This document shows positions 1 through 9,234 of a stretch of 64,000 nt of DNA, in pieces. This DNA comes from Alphaproteobacteria bacterium (GTDB lineage Bacteria > Pseudomonadota > Alphaproteobacteria > Thalassobaculales > Thalassobaculaceae), in the NCBI GenBank assembly GCA_024742275.1, contig JANSYS010000005.1, positions 1-64,000 of the forward strand, written 5' to 3'. Each line of letters starts with the position of its first letter. The stretch's first letter is position 1. The notes below the pieces were generated by a model. It saw only the letters and a list, made by a program, of their open reading frames with translations, made no database searches and was not told the DNA's origin. A program made the translations under genes and the position numbers.

Positions 1-131
1 ATCGAAGGAGGATCAAAGCAGCGACATTCCGCGCCAGACGTCTGGCGCACCAGAACCAAGCCGCATAGCATCATCAAACAGGAGCCAGATCCTCCGTTAC
101 AAAACGAACTCGACTGGCCCAATTATCCTGA

Positions 132-848
132 CGACGGACAGCCCTGAACCGTGCGGTTGAAGCCGGTTACATCACGAGTGCTTACACTCACAAGCTCCTG
201 CCGAAATCCCCTCCGCGTGAACGGATTCTGACCAATGAGGAGATTGGCCTGCTGTTCGACACCGTCGAGGCGGAACACACCTTCTTATACATGATGATCG
301 CGTTCACTACCGGAGCCAGGCCAGGAGCGATCCTCGATCTGACGCGGGAGCGGGTGGATATCGACGGCGGCACCATCAACCTGCTCCCAGTCGGGCAGGT
401 TCAAAACAAGAAACGCCGCCCGGTCGTGCCAATCTGCAATACCCTGCGGCCTTGGCTCATACTCGCCGGGCAGACCTATGTCATCGAGTACCAGGGCCAA
501 CGGGTCGACAACAACCGTCAGGCCATCACCCGTCTCGCTGCCCGTGCAGGCCTCAAAGGCGTGTCCCGATACACGATCCGCCACACGGTCGCGACGGAAC
601 TTCGGGAACGTGGGTTGTCCGATTGGGATATCGCCACGCTACTCGGTCATCAGGACCCCAACCGCCGGACGACTGAGGGCTATGCGAAGTCGCGTGACCG
701 TACCCGTTCGCGTATCGCCGCTGCTATCGATGCGTGGTTCTCTGAAATCCAGCAGCACACGAAACGGCCCCTCATTCTGGACCCCGCCACGGCGGCTCAG
801 GAAATTCAGGCTCTGCGTGGGAATTGCGTTGGAAAATTGGCTGCCTGA
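132..848 (+). pseudogene. Tyrosine recombinase (phage-type integrase), catalytic part, probably decayed
   Basis: The readable frame holds a tyrosine recombinase catalytic domain. Arg I is in GARPGAI, a basic patch in NKKRRP, the box II Arg in YTIRHT (Tyr in place of the usual His of HxxR), the late His in LLGHQ, and the nucleophile Tyr in TEGYAK. The first in-frame ATG is at 291, but recognisable integrase sequence (RTALNRAVEAGYI) begins upstream at about 135. In the same frame a TGA at 129-131 and a TAG at 66-68 interrupt what should be the core-binding domain, and the other two frames give nothing convincing. I therefore read it as a remnant with a broken N-terminus. It sits 59 bp from the 3' end of tRNA-Ala, the usual place for an island integrase. 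A short functional product from 291 cannot be excluded but would lack the arm/core-binding domain. Confidence 0.65.
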
Positions 849-876
849 CCAGATCGGCGGAACCCAGAAACAGGTC

Positions 877-904
877 GGGGCCCCTTGGTTTCCCAAGGAG
901 CCCC
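877..904. terminator. Hairpin between integrase remnant and tRNA-Ala
   Basis: The arms GGGGC and CCTTGG (877-888) pair with CCAAGG and GCCCC (893-904), giving 11 base pairs and one C-A mismatch around a four-base loop. It lies just downstream of the tRNA-Ala gene on the minus strand and could end that transcript, but there is no clear T-run on either side. Confidence 0.4.
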
Positions 905-907
905 GGT

Positions 908-983
<76 letters not shown>

Positions 984-1082
984 GTATCGCCCCAACGGCT
1001 CTGGGTGCCACCGGAGGCCGCTTATCTATCTCCTGATCGTTCGACAATCAAGAGGATTGCGGCAAAAAATTACGACATGAAA

Positions 1083-1523
1083 TCAGGGCGTTTCGTCGTC
1101 GTCGACGTCATCGTCCAGTGCCAAATCGTCATCATCGTCGTCGTCGTCCAGGAGTTCGTCGTCGTCATCATCGTCCGCGAGCGGATCGGCGATCGGACGT
1201 TTTGCCGTCGTGTCGTCTTCCTCGACGTCGTCGTCGACGGGAGGCTCGTCGTCGAGGAGTTCTTCCTCCTCGTCTTCGTCATCCTCCTCGATATCCTCCT
1301 CGTCATCCGTCTCCTGGTCCTCGGCCTCGTCGTCGACCGGACGCTTCTTGGGCTTGTCCTCCGGCGGCAAGGCGCGCGACCGGCGGCTCTTCAGGACGGC
1401 TTCGGGATCGTAGGACGTGTCGCAGGCCGGGCAGACGATCGGTAACCGTTCCAGGTCGTAGTACCGAGCGCCGCAGGACTGACAGACCCGCTTGATTCCC
1501 CATTCAGGCTTCGCCACGGTCAA
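1083..1523 (-). CDS. TIGR02300 family protein (FYDLN acid domain)
   Basis: A 146-residue protein of unknown function that is typical of Alphaproteobacteria. The N-terminus has a small zinc-ribbon-like set, Cys14, Cys17, Cys31 and Cys34, around a YYDLERLP segment, the family's FYDLN motif. From about residue 63 to the end it is almost entirely Asp and Glu, which produces the long GTC/TCG-rich tract on the plus strand. The product would be soluble and highly acidic. It is transcribed away from aroA and toward the tRNA. The family name describes composition only, and no biochemical role is known to me. The start at 1523 leaves only a short leader before the conserved Cys pair, which fits the family. 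Confidence 0.9.
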   Translation of the reverse strand: MTVAKPEWGIKRVCQSCGARYYDLERLPIVCPACDTSYDPEAVLKSRRSRALPPEDKPKKRPVDDEAEDQETDDEEDIEEDDEDEEEELLDDEPPVDDDVEEDDTTAKRPIADPLADDDDDDELLDDDDDDDDLALDDDVDDDETP

Positions 1524-1994
1524 CTCCGCGTCGCTTCTAAGATGAACTTACCTTTAGGCTGTGGCGCGGGAATATCCACGATAGGCAAACCATGTCAAAG
1601 GCAAATTTGTCCGACACCGGCCGGACCGACACCACAGCGTGCAACATCGGGCCGCGACGGGAGGTCGAACGACTGTTGGGAAACCCGTCGACAGCAAGTG
1701 GATGCGGGCATCCGCCCGTCTTCTGCGTCCGGCCCAGACGTTGGTCATAAAGTTCGGACACCTGTCGCTGTCTGGCCTCGTTGGCGGCGACAATTGACGA
1801 GCCGCGTTCCGCGAAGCGACGGCCGCGAACTCGCCAGCGAGCCAGTTGGGCCAGATCGACCTCAAGTACCGGGTGGAACCGCAGCGGGTCGCGGGCGACG
1901 GGCCGGCGTGATATGACCGCCGCCGAAAAGCAATCGGAGGCCAACGGCCGCAGGAGCCTTTCGTGAAGCGCCATCCGTGTCTGGAGACCAAGAC
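1524..1994. other. Intergenic region between TIGR02300 gene and aroA
   Basis: This 471-bp stretch separates two divergently transcribed genes and should hold both promoters. Open frames of 124 to 215 codons cross it on both strands, but none resembles a known protein, and the minus-strand ones run deep into aroA. I see no tRNA, repeat or convincing hairpin. A GGAG at 1983-1986 is the aroA ribosome binding site. Confidence 0.5.
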
Positions 1995-3332
1995 ATGCCG
2001 CAACCGCTGATCTCGTCGCGTGCCCGTCCGCTGACCGGCACCCTGCGCGTGCCAGGCGACAAATCGATCTCCCACCGCTCGCTGATCCTAGGCGGGCTGG
2101 CGATCGGCGAGACCCGTATCGACGGACTGCTCGAAGGCGAGGACATCCTGGCCACCGCAGCCGCCATGCGGGCGTTCGGCGCAAAGCTTGAGCGGCTCGG
2201 GCCGGGGGAGTGGCGGGTCGTGGGACGCGGCGTCGGCGGACTGGAAGAGCCGGCAGACGTGATCGATTGCGGCAACGCCGGCACCGGGATCCGGTTGCTG
2301 ATGGGAGCCGCGGCGGGACAGCCGATCGCCACCTTCTTCACCGGTGACGGCTCGCTGCGGCGACGCCCCATGGGCCGGGTCGCGGCGCCACTCGCGCAGA
2401 TGGGCGTGCAGATTGTGTCGCGCGAGGGCGGCCGCCCCCCCTTGGCCGTGATCGGACCGGAAACGCTGATGCCGATCGCCTACACGCTGCCGGTCGCTTC
2501 CGCCCAGGTGAAGTCGGCGATCTTGCTGGCGGGATTGGCGGCTCCCGGCGAGACGACAGTGATCGAACCGAAATGGACGCGGGACCACACCGAAACGATG
2601 CTTCGCCATTTTGGTGCGGAAGTTCGGGTGCAGGACCTGGAGGACGGCAGGCACATAACCCTGGTCGGTCAGCCGGACTTGAGCGCACGGCCGGTCATCG
2701 TCCCCGCCGACCCCTCCTCCGCCGCGTTCCCGGCCGTTGCCGCCCTTCTGGTGGAAGGATCCGAGTTGACGTTGCCGGGCATCGGCATCAACCCGCTGCG
2801 CTTCGGCCTGTTCCAGACCCTGTTGGAGATGGGCGCCGATATCGAACTCACCAACACCCGTACAGAGGCTGGCGAACCGGTGGCGGATCTGGTCGTGCGC
2901 CACTCGCGCCTCAAGGGGATCGAAGTCCCGGCCGAGCGGGCGCCCTCGATGATCGACGAGTATCCGATCCTCGCGGTCGCCGCCGCCCATGCCGAAGGAA
3001 CGACCGTCATGCGCGGGCTGGAGGAACTGCGTGTAAAGGAAAGCGACCGACTGACCGCAACGGCAAAGGGCCTCGCGTCCTGCGGCGTCCGCGTAGATGT
3101 CACTGGCGACGACCTGACCGTATACGGAGCCGCCAACGGCGTGCCGGGAGACGCCACCATCCCCGTGGATCTGGACCATCGCATCGCCATGGCATTCCTG
3201 GTGCTTGGCATGGCCGCAGAATCGGCCATCGCGATCGATGACGAGGCGGCCATCGCGACCTCGTTCCCGGGATTCAAGGAGCTGATGAACCACGCTGGGG
3301 CCGCGATCGCGGCATGGGCGGCCGGCGGATGA
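1995..3332 (+). CDS. aroA: 3-phosphoshikimate 1-carboxyvinyltransferase (EPSP synthase)
   Basis: It transfers the enolpyruvyl group of PEP to shikimate 3-phosphate, the sixth step of the shikimate pathway, in the cytoplasm. The protein has 445 residues. The substrate-binding [10 protein letters not shown] lies at residues 20-29, NAGTGIRLL and RPMGR in the first half, and [19 protein letters not shown] and DHRIAM in the second. The ATG at 1995 is preferred because a GGAG lies 8 nt upstream; a GTG at 1977 is in frame but lacks such a site. The stop overlaps the cmk start by 4 nt, so the two are translationally coupled. An aroA-cmk-rpsA order is common in proteobacteria. The Gly in the NAGT motif is the usual, glyphosate-sensitive residue; sensitivity itself is an inference. 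Confidence 0.97.
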   Translation: MPQPLISSRARPLTGTLRVPGDKSISHRSLILGGLAIGETRIDGLLEGEDILATAAAMRAFGAKLERLGPGEWRVVGRGVGGLEEPADVIDCGNAGTGIRLLMGAAAGQPIATFFTGDGSLRRRPMGRVAAPLAQMGVQIVSREGGRPPLAVIGPETLMPIAYTLPVASAQVKSAILLAGLAAPGETTVIEPKWTRDHTETMLRHFGAEVRVQDLEDGRHITLVGQPDLSARPVIVPADPSSAAFPAVAALLVEGSELTLPGIGINPLRFGLFQTLLEMGADIELTNTRTEAGEPVADLVVRHSRLKGIEVPAERAPSMIDEYPILAVAAAHAEGTTVMRGLEELRVKESDRLTATAKGLASCGVRVDVTGDDLTVYGAANGVPGDATIPVDLDHRIAMAFLVLGMAAESAIAIDDEAAIATSFPGFKELMNHAGAAIAAWAAGG

Positions 3333-3955
3333 TCATCGCCATCGATGGGCCCGCCGGGGCCGGCAAGGGCACTTTGTCCAAGGCGTTGGCCAAGCATCTC
3401 GGATACCCGCATCTCGATACGGGCGCGCTCTATCGGGCAACGGCCCTCACCGTGCTTCGCGCCGGCGGCGACCCGGAGGATCCGAAGATCGCGGAGACGG
3501 CCGCCCGCTCCCTCGACACCGCCGTCCTCGACAGTCCGGATCTGCGGACGGCCGAGGTCGGGGCAGCCTCGTCGCAGGTCGCCGCCATCCCCGGCGTTCG
3601 GGCGGCACTGCTCGATTTTCAGCGCGGGTTCGCACACCGCCCGCCGGGCGCGGTCCTGGACGGGCGGGACCTCGGTACCGTGGTGGTGCCAGAAGCGGAC
3701 GTGAAGCTCTTCGTCACCGCGTCGGCCGCCGTGCGGGCCGGCCGCCGTCATCAGGAGTTGCAGGAGCGGGGCGAGCCCAGTATATATGCGCGCGTTCTCG
3801 CCGATATTGAGGCGCGGGACGCCCGCGATGCGGGTCGGGCGGATGCTCCGATGCGCAAAGCCAAAGATGCGGTCGAGATCGATACATCCGATCTCTCTCC
3901 CTCCGAGGTCTTAGCGCGGGCGCTTGCCGTGATCGAGGCTGCGGGAACGGAGTAG
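3329..3955 (+). CDS. cmk: (d)CMP kinase
   Basis: It phosphorylates CMP and dCMP with ATP to the diphosphates in pyrimidine nucleotide metabolism. The protein has 208 residues. A P-loop GPAGAGKGT lies at residues 7-15, followed by the CMP-binding LDTGALYRA, the DGRDLGTVV segment, and the lid region with [13 protein letters not shown] and [12 protein letters not shown] near the end. The ATG at 3329 overlaps the aroA stop (ATGA). A longer frame begins at 3314, but this start puts the beta-strand [10 protein letters not shown] at the terminus as in homologues. A 243-bp leader separates it from rpsA. Confidence 0.96.
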   Translation: MIIAIDGPAGAGKGTLSKALAKHLGYPHLDTGALYRATALTVLRAGGDPEDPKIAETAARSLDTAVLDSPDLRTAEVGAASSQVAAIPGVRAALLDFQRGFAHRPPGAVLDGRDLGTVVVPEADVKLFVTASAAVRAGRRHQELQERGEPSIYARVLADIEARDARDAGRADAPMRKAKDAVEIDTSDLSPSEVLARALAVIEAAGTE

Positions 3956-4198
3956 AGCGTCGAGCGTCTCAAGGTAGGGCGCCCGACATATCGTCAACCA
4001 ACCCGGCGGCCGCGGAATTCGGTCGATGCCCGACACAGGAGAGTCGGGCCGCCCGCGAAGGATCGGGCACACGATCTTCGGGAGGCTCTCAAGGGAGCCA
4101 GGGAAGATCCGATCCAGACATCGCCAGCCGCCGTCAACCGGACACGAGGCCCGACGCCATGGGCCCGCGGTCCGCATACGTGTTTCTAAGGAGAACTA

Positions 4199-5902
4199 AT
4201 GGCTGAAGCCGCTTACGCCGACGAATTCGAATCCATGCTGGAGGAGTCGTTCGGCCAGGTCACCTCGATCGAAGGCAGTGTCGTCAAGGGCATCGTCGTC
4301 GAGGTGGAGAACGACCACGCACTGATCGATGTCGGCCTCAAGTCCGAGGGCCGCGTCGCCTTGAAGGAATTCGCCGCCCCCGGTCAGAAGGCTGAGCTTA
4401 AGCCCGGCGACGAGGTCGAGGTTTATGTCGAGCGCCTCGAGGACCGCAACGGCGAGGCGATGCTGAGCCGCGACAAGGCACGCCGCGAGGAAGCCTGGGC
4501 CGCGCTTGAGCGCGCCTTCAACGACAACGAGCGGGTCACCGGCGTGATCTTCTCGCGGGTCAAAGGCGGCTTCACCGTCGATCTGTCCGGCGCCGTTGCG
4601 TTCCTGCCGGGCTCGCAGGTCGATATCCGTCCGGTCCGTGACATCGGCCCGCTCATGGGGACCCCGCAGCCGTTCCAGATCCTCAAGATGGATCGCCGCC
4701 GCGGCAACATCGTCGTGTCCCGCCGCGCCGTTCTCGAGGAGAGCCGTGCGGAAGCCCGCAGCGAACTCGTCGCGTCGCTCAAGGAAGGCATGATCCTCCA
4801 GGGCGTGGTCAAGAACATCACCGACTACGGCGCGTTCGTCGATCTTGGCGGCGTCGATGGTCTGCTGCACGTCACCGACATCGCGTGGCGCCGCATCAAC
4901 CATCCGACCGAAGCTCTGCAGATCGGCCAGACCGTGAAGGTCCAGGTCATCCGCTTCAACCCGGAGACCCAGCGGATCTCGCTCGGCATGAAGCAGCTTG
5001 AGGCGGACCCGTGGGAAGGCGTGGAAGTGCGCTACCCGGTCGGCACCAAGTTCACCGGTCGCGTCACCAACATCACCGACTACGGCGCCTTCGTGGAGCT
5101 GCAGCCGGGGATCGAGGGCCTGGTTCACGTCTCGGAGATGAGCTGGACGAAGAAGAACGTCCATCCGGGCAAGATCGTCTCCACCTCTCAGGAGGTCGAG
5201 GTGATGATCCTGGACGTCGATCCGAACAAGCGCCGCATCTCGCTCGGTCTGAAGCAGTGCCTGGGCAACCCGTGGGAAGACTTCGTCGAGAAGTATCCGG
5301 CGGGAACCGAGCTCGAGGGCGAGGTCAAGAACATCACCGAGTTCGGTTTGTTCATCGGCCTTCCCGGCGAGATCGACGGCATGGTTCACCTCTCCGACAT
5401 CGACTGGGACACCCCGGGCGAAGAGGCGATCCAGACGTTCAAGAAGGGCGACATGGTCAAGGCCAAGGTCCTGGACGTCGACGTCGAGAAGGAGCGCATC
5501 TCCCTCGGCATCAAGCAGCTGACCACCGATCCGTTCGAGGCCGGTTCGGCCGGTGTCCGCAAGGGCGCCGTCGTGACCTGCACCGTGACCCAGGTCACCG
5601 AGGGCGGTATCGAGGTCGGCGTCGGCGAGGGCCTGACGGGCTTCATCCGCAAGTCGGATCTGTCGCGTGACCGCTCCGAGCAGCGGCCCGAACGCTTCGC
5701 CGTCGGCGAGAAGGTCGACGCGAAGGTTACCAACGTCGACAACAAGACCCGCAAGCTGACCCTCTCCATCAAGGCCCGCGAGGTCGAGGAGGAGAAGAAG
5801 GCGATGCAGGAATACGGGTCGTCGGATGCCGGTGCCAGCCTGGGCGATATTCTGGGTGCGGCGCTCAAGCAGCGCGAGGAAGCGACGAAGGGCGACGAAT
5901 AA
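4199..5902 (+). CDS. rpsA: 30S ribosomal protein S1
   Basis: S1 helps bring mRNA to the 30S subunit and is essential in most Gram-negative bacteria. The protein has 567 residues, the usual length. It is built of repeated S1 RNA-binding folds, seen as KNITDYGAFVDLGG, TNITDYGAFVELQPG and KNITEFGLFIGLPG, with the phrase RISLGLKQ or RISLGMKQ closing successive repeats. A strong AAGGAG lies about 5 nt before the ATG. The 243-bp upstream leader contains small GC hairpins and could be the site of S1 autoregulation, although no specific element can be recognised. A strong intrinsic terminator follows at 5934. Confidence 0.98.
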   Translation: MAEAAYADEFESMLEESFGQVTSIEGSVVKGIVVEVENDHALIDVGLKSEGRVALKEFAAPGQKAELKPGDEVEVYVERLEDRNGEAMLSRDKARREEAWAALERAFNDNERVTGVIFSRVKGGFTVDLSGAVAFLPGSQVDIRPVRDIGPLMGTPQPFQILKMDRRRGNIVVSRRAVLEESRAEARSELVASLKEGMILQGVVKNITDYGAFVDLGGVDGLLHVTDIAWRRINHPTEALQIGQTVKVQVIRFNPETQRISLGMKQLEADPWEGVEVRYPVGTKFTGRVTNITDYGAFVELQPGIEGLVHVSEMSWTKKNVHPGKIVSTSQEVEVMILDVDPNKRRISLGLKQCLGNPWEDFVEKYPAGTELEGEVKNITEFGLFIGLPGEIDGMVHLSDIDWDTPGEEAIQTFKKGDMVKAKVLDVDVEKERISLGIKQLTTDPFEAGSAGVRKGAVVTCTVTQVTEGGIEVGVGEGLTGFIRKSDLSRDRSEQRPERFAVGEKVDAKVTNVDNKTRKLTLSIKAREVEEEKKAMQEYGSSDAGASLGDILGAALKQREEATKGDE

Positions 5903-5933
5903 GCAGCTTTCCCGTCGAAAACGCATCAAATTC

Positions 5934-5967
5934 GAGGCCGCCCGCCCCGCGGGCGGCCTCACTTTTT
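5934..5967 (+). terminator. Rho-independent terminator of rpsA
   Basis: A 12-bp GC-rich stem, GAGGCCGCCCGC pairing with GCGGGCGGCCTC, is followed by AC and five T residues. It lies 32 bp after the rpsA stop. Confidence 0.9.
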
Positions 5968-6018
5968 GGTAATAACTGGATACGCTGGCGAAAATGGTTC
6001 TATTAGAAACACTTAGAC

Positions 6019-6047
6019 TTGACGCAATGGGGGCGCGCTGGCACATT
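6019..6047 (+). promoter_or_regulatory. Possible ihfB promoter
   Basis: TTGACG at 6019-6024 is followed, after 17 nt, by CACATT at 6042-6047, a good -35 with a weak -10. It lies between the rpsA terminator and ihfB, where a separate promoter is needed. Confidence 0.3.
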
Positions 6048-6124
6048 TTCATTGGGGCGGGCAAGTGCGCCAGGAAGCAAAGCGCCGACCGCTCCGCGAT
6101 TCGGCTTCGCGGAGGCTCGGAAGC

Positions 6125-6406
6125 ATGACCAAGTCCGAACTGATTGCGCGCCTTGCGGAGGCGAATCCGCACCTCTTCCAACGCGACATTGAGCGTATTG
6201 TCTCGACGATCTTCGAAGAAGTCGCCGAGGCCCTGGCCCGAGGGGATCGGGTCGAACTGCGCGGTTTCGGGGCATTCTCCGTAAAGCAGCGCGAGGCCCG
6301 TGTCGGGCGCAATCCCCGGACTGGAGAGTCGGTCAAGGTGGAGAGCAAGGCGGTCCCGTTCTTCAAGACCGGCAAACTGCTCCGCGAGAAATTAAACTCC
6401 GACTGA
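6125..6406 (+). CDS. ihfB: Integration host factor subunit beta
   Basis: A 93-residue DNA-bending protein of the HU/IHF family that acts as a heterodimer with IHF-alpha in nucleoid structure, recombination and sigma-54 promoter activation. The start [12 protein letters not shown] and the arm segment [24 protein letters not shown] are diagnostic. The tail [11 protein letters not shown] points to the beta rather than the alpha subunit. The frame extends back to 6065, but the family starts at this ATG. The position directly after rpsA is the conserved one for ihfB and separates it from hup genes. Confidence 0.96.
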   Translation: MTKSELIARLAEANPHLFQRDIERIVSTIFEEVAEALARGDRVELRGFGAFSVKQREARVGRNPRTGESVKVESKAVPFFKTGKLLREKLNSD

Positions 6407-6488
6407 CCGCGTCAGTCGTCCGGCGGTTTTCCAACCTCCGTCCCCTGATACCCGGCCCCTCCACGGCAGTTTTGCTGCGGCGGTTAGG

Positions 6489-7982
6489 CTAGCCGTGACC
6501 TGCTGCATCGATCGCCGTCCGAATGCAGCCCGCCGCCCATCGGGCTCTGGCGCGGGGCAGCGATGCGAAGCCGACCAGCAGGCCGTTCCGACGGGCCGGA
6601 TCGCGAAAGTAGGCCGAGATCGGCGCCGGACGCACACCGAGGACCGTCGCCTTCTCGACCACGGTCCGATCATCCGGACCGCCATCGAGCGACACCACCA
6701 GATTAATACCCGTGTCGGGCCGTTCGACGGTGAAGCGGCCGTCCAGCATCGCTTCGAGCGCGTCCGCAAGCGCATCCCGCCGCTCGCGATACAGCGTCCG
6801 CATGCGGCGCAGGTGCCCAGCCATATGGCCCTCGTCCAGGAACCGGGCGAGCACCGCCTGGGTATCCAGCGCCGGCTGCCGGTCGAAATGTCCGCGCAGG
6901 CGCACAAGCGGATCGACCAGTCGGTGCGGCGCAGCGATGAACCCGATGCGCAGCGAAGGGGCCAGCGCCTTGGAGACGGTACCGACGTAGAGCACCCGGT
7001 CGGCGCCATCGAGCGCCTTGAGCGGCGGCACCGGCTTGCCGGCATAGCGGAACTCCCCGTCGTAGTCGTCCTCAAGCACGAACGGTCCGCCGCCGCTCGC
7101 CTGTTCGCCCATCGCCCAGTCGACGAGGGCTCGGCGACGGGAGAGCGACAGGGTGACGCCGAGCGGAAACTGATGGGTCGGGGTGACCGTGACCAGCCTG
7201 GCCTGCGGCGCCGACAAGCGGGCCTGGGCGACATCGAGCCCGTCCGCGTCCACCGGCACGGCTACGAGCCGTGCCCCGGTCGCCACCATGGGTCCCCTCA
7301 GGCCCGGGTAGCACGGCTCTTCGATGACGGCGGTATCGTCAGGATCGAGCAGAGCCCGGGAAATCAGATCGATTGCCTGCTGCGCCCCGGACGTGACGAT
7401 CAACGCATCCGGATCGACGATGAGACCGCGAAACGCTCCGAGATATCGGGAGATCGCCTGACGCAGGTCGACAAAGCCGGCGGGATCGCCATAGCCGAAA
7501 GCGGTCGCCGGCGTCTCGCGCCAGAAGCGCCCTGCCAACCGAGCCCAGGTTCGACCCGGGAAAGCGTCCAGACCCGGCCGCCCGGGCTGGAGCGGGCCGT
7601 CTATCGCACCGATGCCGACCCGCTCCGCCATCATTTTGTGGGCGGCGGCGGACAACCGGACGGGCGCCTGGGGTATCGGCGGCGCTGCCGGCGCCGGGAT
7701 CTGCGGCTTCAAGTCCGGTAGGTCGTCGGCGACACGGGTGCCGCCGCCTCGGCGGCCCACCACATACCCTTCCGCCGTCAACCGTTCGTAGGCGAGGCTG
7801 ACCGTGTTTCGGGCGACGGCAAGCTGCTCGGCGAGTTGACGGCTCGACGGCAATCGGGCGCCCGGCGGCAGCCTTCCCTCGGCGATGGAACGGCGGAAAA
7901 AGCCGGCGATCTGTTCCTGAAGCGGCGTCGGGTCGGCTCTGTCGGGCTGGAACACGCCCCAAACGGGCAAGGCATCGGCCAT
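6489..7982 (-). CDS. MocR-type regulator: GntR winged helix fused to class I aminotransferase domain
   Basis: A PdxR/MocR family transcription factor. A GntR-type winged helix is at the N-terminus (PLQEQIAGFFRRSI, LPSSRQLAEQL, ARNTVSLAYERLTAEG). It is followed by a PLP-binding fold type I aminotransferase domain with the Schiff-base Lys in VGTVSKALAPSLRIGF. Such proteins sense PLP or amines and usually control a divergent neighbour, here the PaiB-like gene. The frame opens at 8015. I favour the ATG at 7982 (MADALPVWG...) because the upstream 11 residues are not conserved-looking and the 8015 codon lies inside a palindrome. Target metabolite and direction of regulation are not visible. Confidence 0.88.
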   Translation of the reverse strand: MADALPVWGVFQPDRADPTPLQEQIAGFFRRSIAEGRLPPGARLPSSRQLAEQLAVARNTVSLAYERLTAEGYVVGRRGGGTRVADDLPDLKPQIPAPAAPPIPQAPVRLSAAAHKMMAERVGIGAIDGPLQPGRPGLDAFPGRTWARLAGRFWRETPATAFGYGDPAGFVDLRQAISRYLGAFRGLIVDPDALIVTSGAQQAIDLISRALLDPDDTAVIEEPCYPGLRGPMVATGARLVAVPVDADGLDVAQARLSAPQARLVTVTPTHQFPLGVTLSLSRRRALVDWAMGEQASGGGPFVLEDDYDGEFRYAGKPVPPLKALDGADRVLYVGTVSKALAPSLRIGFIAAPHRLVDPLVRLRGHFDRQPALDTQAVLARFLDEGHMAGHLRRMRTLYRERRDALADALEAMLDGRFTVERPDTGINLVVSLDGGPDDRTVVEKATVLGVRPAPISAYFRDPARRNGLLVGFASLPRARARWAAGCIRTAIDAAGHG

Positions 7983-8007
7983 CAGTTGGCCCCATGTGGA
8001 AGGTTTA

Positions 8008-8031
8008 TTTGGCATTTATCATACGGCCAAA
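8008..8031. promoter_or_regulatory. Palindrome between mocR-type gene and paiB-like gene
   Basis: TTTGGC (8008-8013) and GCCAAA (8026-8031) are perfect inverted arms with a 12-nt AT-rich spacer. The site lies in the divergent promoter region, where an operator for the MocR-type regulator would be expected. Confidence 0.4.
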
Positions 8032-8071
8032 AAAACGCTACACAACCCGATCAACCGATCGGAGTCGCTCC

Positions 8072-8719
8072 ATGTACACGCCCCCCGCCTTCCGACTTGA
8101 AGATCGGGACGCCGCCGTCGCTCTGATGCGCGAGAACGCCTTCGCCATTCTGGTCGCGCATCGTGCGGACACGGTGGAGATAACCCACGTGCCGCTTCTG
8201 GTGGAGACGCGCGGCGACGAACTGGTGCTCCGCGGCCATGTCGCCAGGGCCAACCCGATCGTCGCCCTGATCGTGGACGGAGCGGCCGCCACCGCGATCT
8301 TCAGCGGGCCGCATGCGTACATCTCGCCGGACTGGTATGCGAGCGAGGATCAGGTACCGACCTGGAACTACGTCGCCGTTCACGCCTCGGGCCCGCTGAA
8401 AGCGCTGGCGGCGGAGGACACGACCGGGCTGCTCGCCGAGCTTTCCGCCGAGAACGAGACGCCGCTCGCGCCGAAGCGGCCGTGGACGCACGACAAGATG
8501 CGCGCCGGGCTGATGACGCGAATGATCAAGGGCGTGCTCGCCTTCGAGCTACCGGTCGACCGGCTTGAGGCCAAGTCGAAGATGAGCCAGAACAAGAGGC
8601 CGGAGGATATCGCCGGAGCAACCGCGGGCCTGCGCGCCCGGGGCGGCGCCGAGGATATGGCCGTCGCCGATTTCATGGAACGGCTGTCAAACGGGGGCCG
8701 CCGGGACACACGGACCTGA
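8072..8719 (+). CDS. PaiB-like FMN-binding negative transcriptional regulator family protein
   Basis: The protein has 215 residues and the family's split-barrel FMN-binding fold. Typical segments are MYTPPAFRLEDRDAA at the start, GPHAYISPDWY, VPTWNYVAVHASG and a late KMSQNKRPED. In Bacillus subtilis PaiB is a repressor of sporulation and protease genes, but in proteobacteria the role is not established, and a flavin-dependent or stress function is as likely. The ATG at 8072 follows CGGAG by 7 nt; the frame stays open back to 7994. It is divergent from the MocR-type gene across a 90-bp promoter region holding a palindrome, which suggests one controls the other. Confidence 0.9.
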   Translation: MYTPPAFRLEDRDAAVALMRENAFAILVAHRADTVEITHVPLLVETRGDELVLRGHVARANPIVALIVDGAAATAIFSGPHAYISPDWYASEDQVPTWNYVAVHASGPLKALAAEDTTGLLAELSAENETPLAPKRPWTHDKMRAGLMTRMIKGVLAFELPVDRLEAKSKMSQNKRPEDIAGATAGLRARGGAEDMAVADFMERLSNGGRRDTRT

Positions 8720-8865
8720 CGATCGGACCTCAACGCCGCCGTGGCAAACGGCCTCGTTGGCAACCCGGCGTTCTCTGTCATCCTGACCCGCAAACCGCTG
8801 TGGCGTTGTCCAAGGAGCACACCGCCGCTAGATTGTGACTCTACCGTCACCGCCGAGGTTCCGAC

Positions 8866-9234
8866 ATGGGCCACCGCAATTGGGCCACCGCCCTGATTTC
8901 CTTCTGCATCAAGCTTCCGATCACCGTCGTCGTGGTCCTATTCGCCGTGTCGAACTGGAAGCCGGTGTCGATGGAACTGTGGCCGCTACCGGGCACGCTG
9001 GACGCGCCGCTGTCGCTGATCTTTCTGCTGGCTGTCGCCGCCGGGTTCATCTTAGGGGCCGTGATCGCGTGGACCGGGGAGATCGGCCACAAGATGCGTG
9101 CCAACCGCGCGGAGAAGCGCGCCGACGATCTGGAGCGCGAGCTCGCGGTCATGCGCATCCGCGAGGAGGAGATCCGGGCGCAGATCCCCAACACGTCCAA
9201 GCGTCCCGCCCTGGTGGACAAACGAGCAAGCTGA
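8866..9234 (+). CDS. LapA domain (DUF1049) membrane protein
   Basis: A 122-residue inner-membrane protein. Two hydrophobic helices lie at about residues 10-28 and 45-68, followed by a basic, coiled-coil-like tail (MRANRAEKRADDLERELAVMR, given here in part). The family corresponds to E. coli LapA (YciS), which works with LapB in controlling LPS synthesis; LapB is not in this window. The stop and the next start overlap as TGATG, so the gene is coupled to pyrF. From memory, lapA-like genes sit near ihfB and trpF in many alphaproteobacteria. Here the MocR/PaiB pair comes between. Confidence 0.85.
   Translation: MGHRNWATALISFCIKLPITVVVVLFAVSNWKPVSMELWPLPGTLDAPLSLIFLLAVAAGFILGAVIAWTGEIGHKMRANRAEKRADDLERELAVMRIREEEIRAQIPNTSKRPALVDKRAS

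Noticed and set aside
1-14. AAGGAGGATC near position 5 matches part of the tRNA-Ala 3' region, possibly an attachment repeat
   Set aside because: Only ten bases match, and it lies next to the integrase remnant rather than at the far end of an island.
1098-1340. Dense GTC/TCG repeats looking like a microsatellite
   Set aside because: They are the Asp/Glu tail of the TIGR02300 protein on the minus strand; no exact tandem unit is repeated.
1537-2184. Possible gene between the TIGR02300 gene and aroA on the minus strand
   Set aside because: It overlaps aroA by nearly 190 bp and its sequence is Arg/Ser/Pro-rich without any known motif.
8778-8796. A half copy of the family A palindrome after the PaiB-like gene
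   Set aside because: Only the left arm is present; without the right arm the match is too weak to call.
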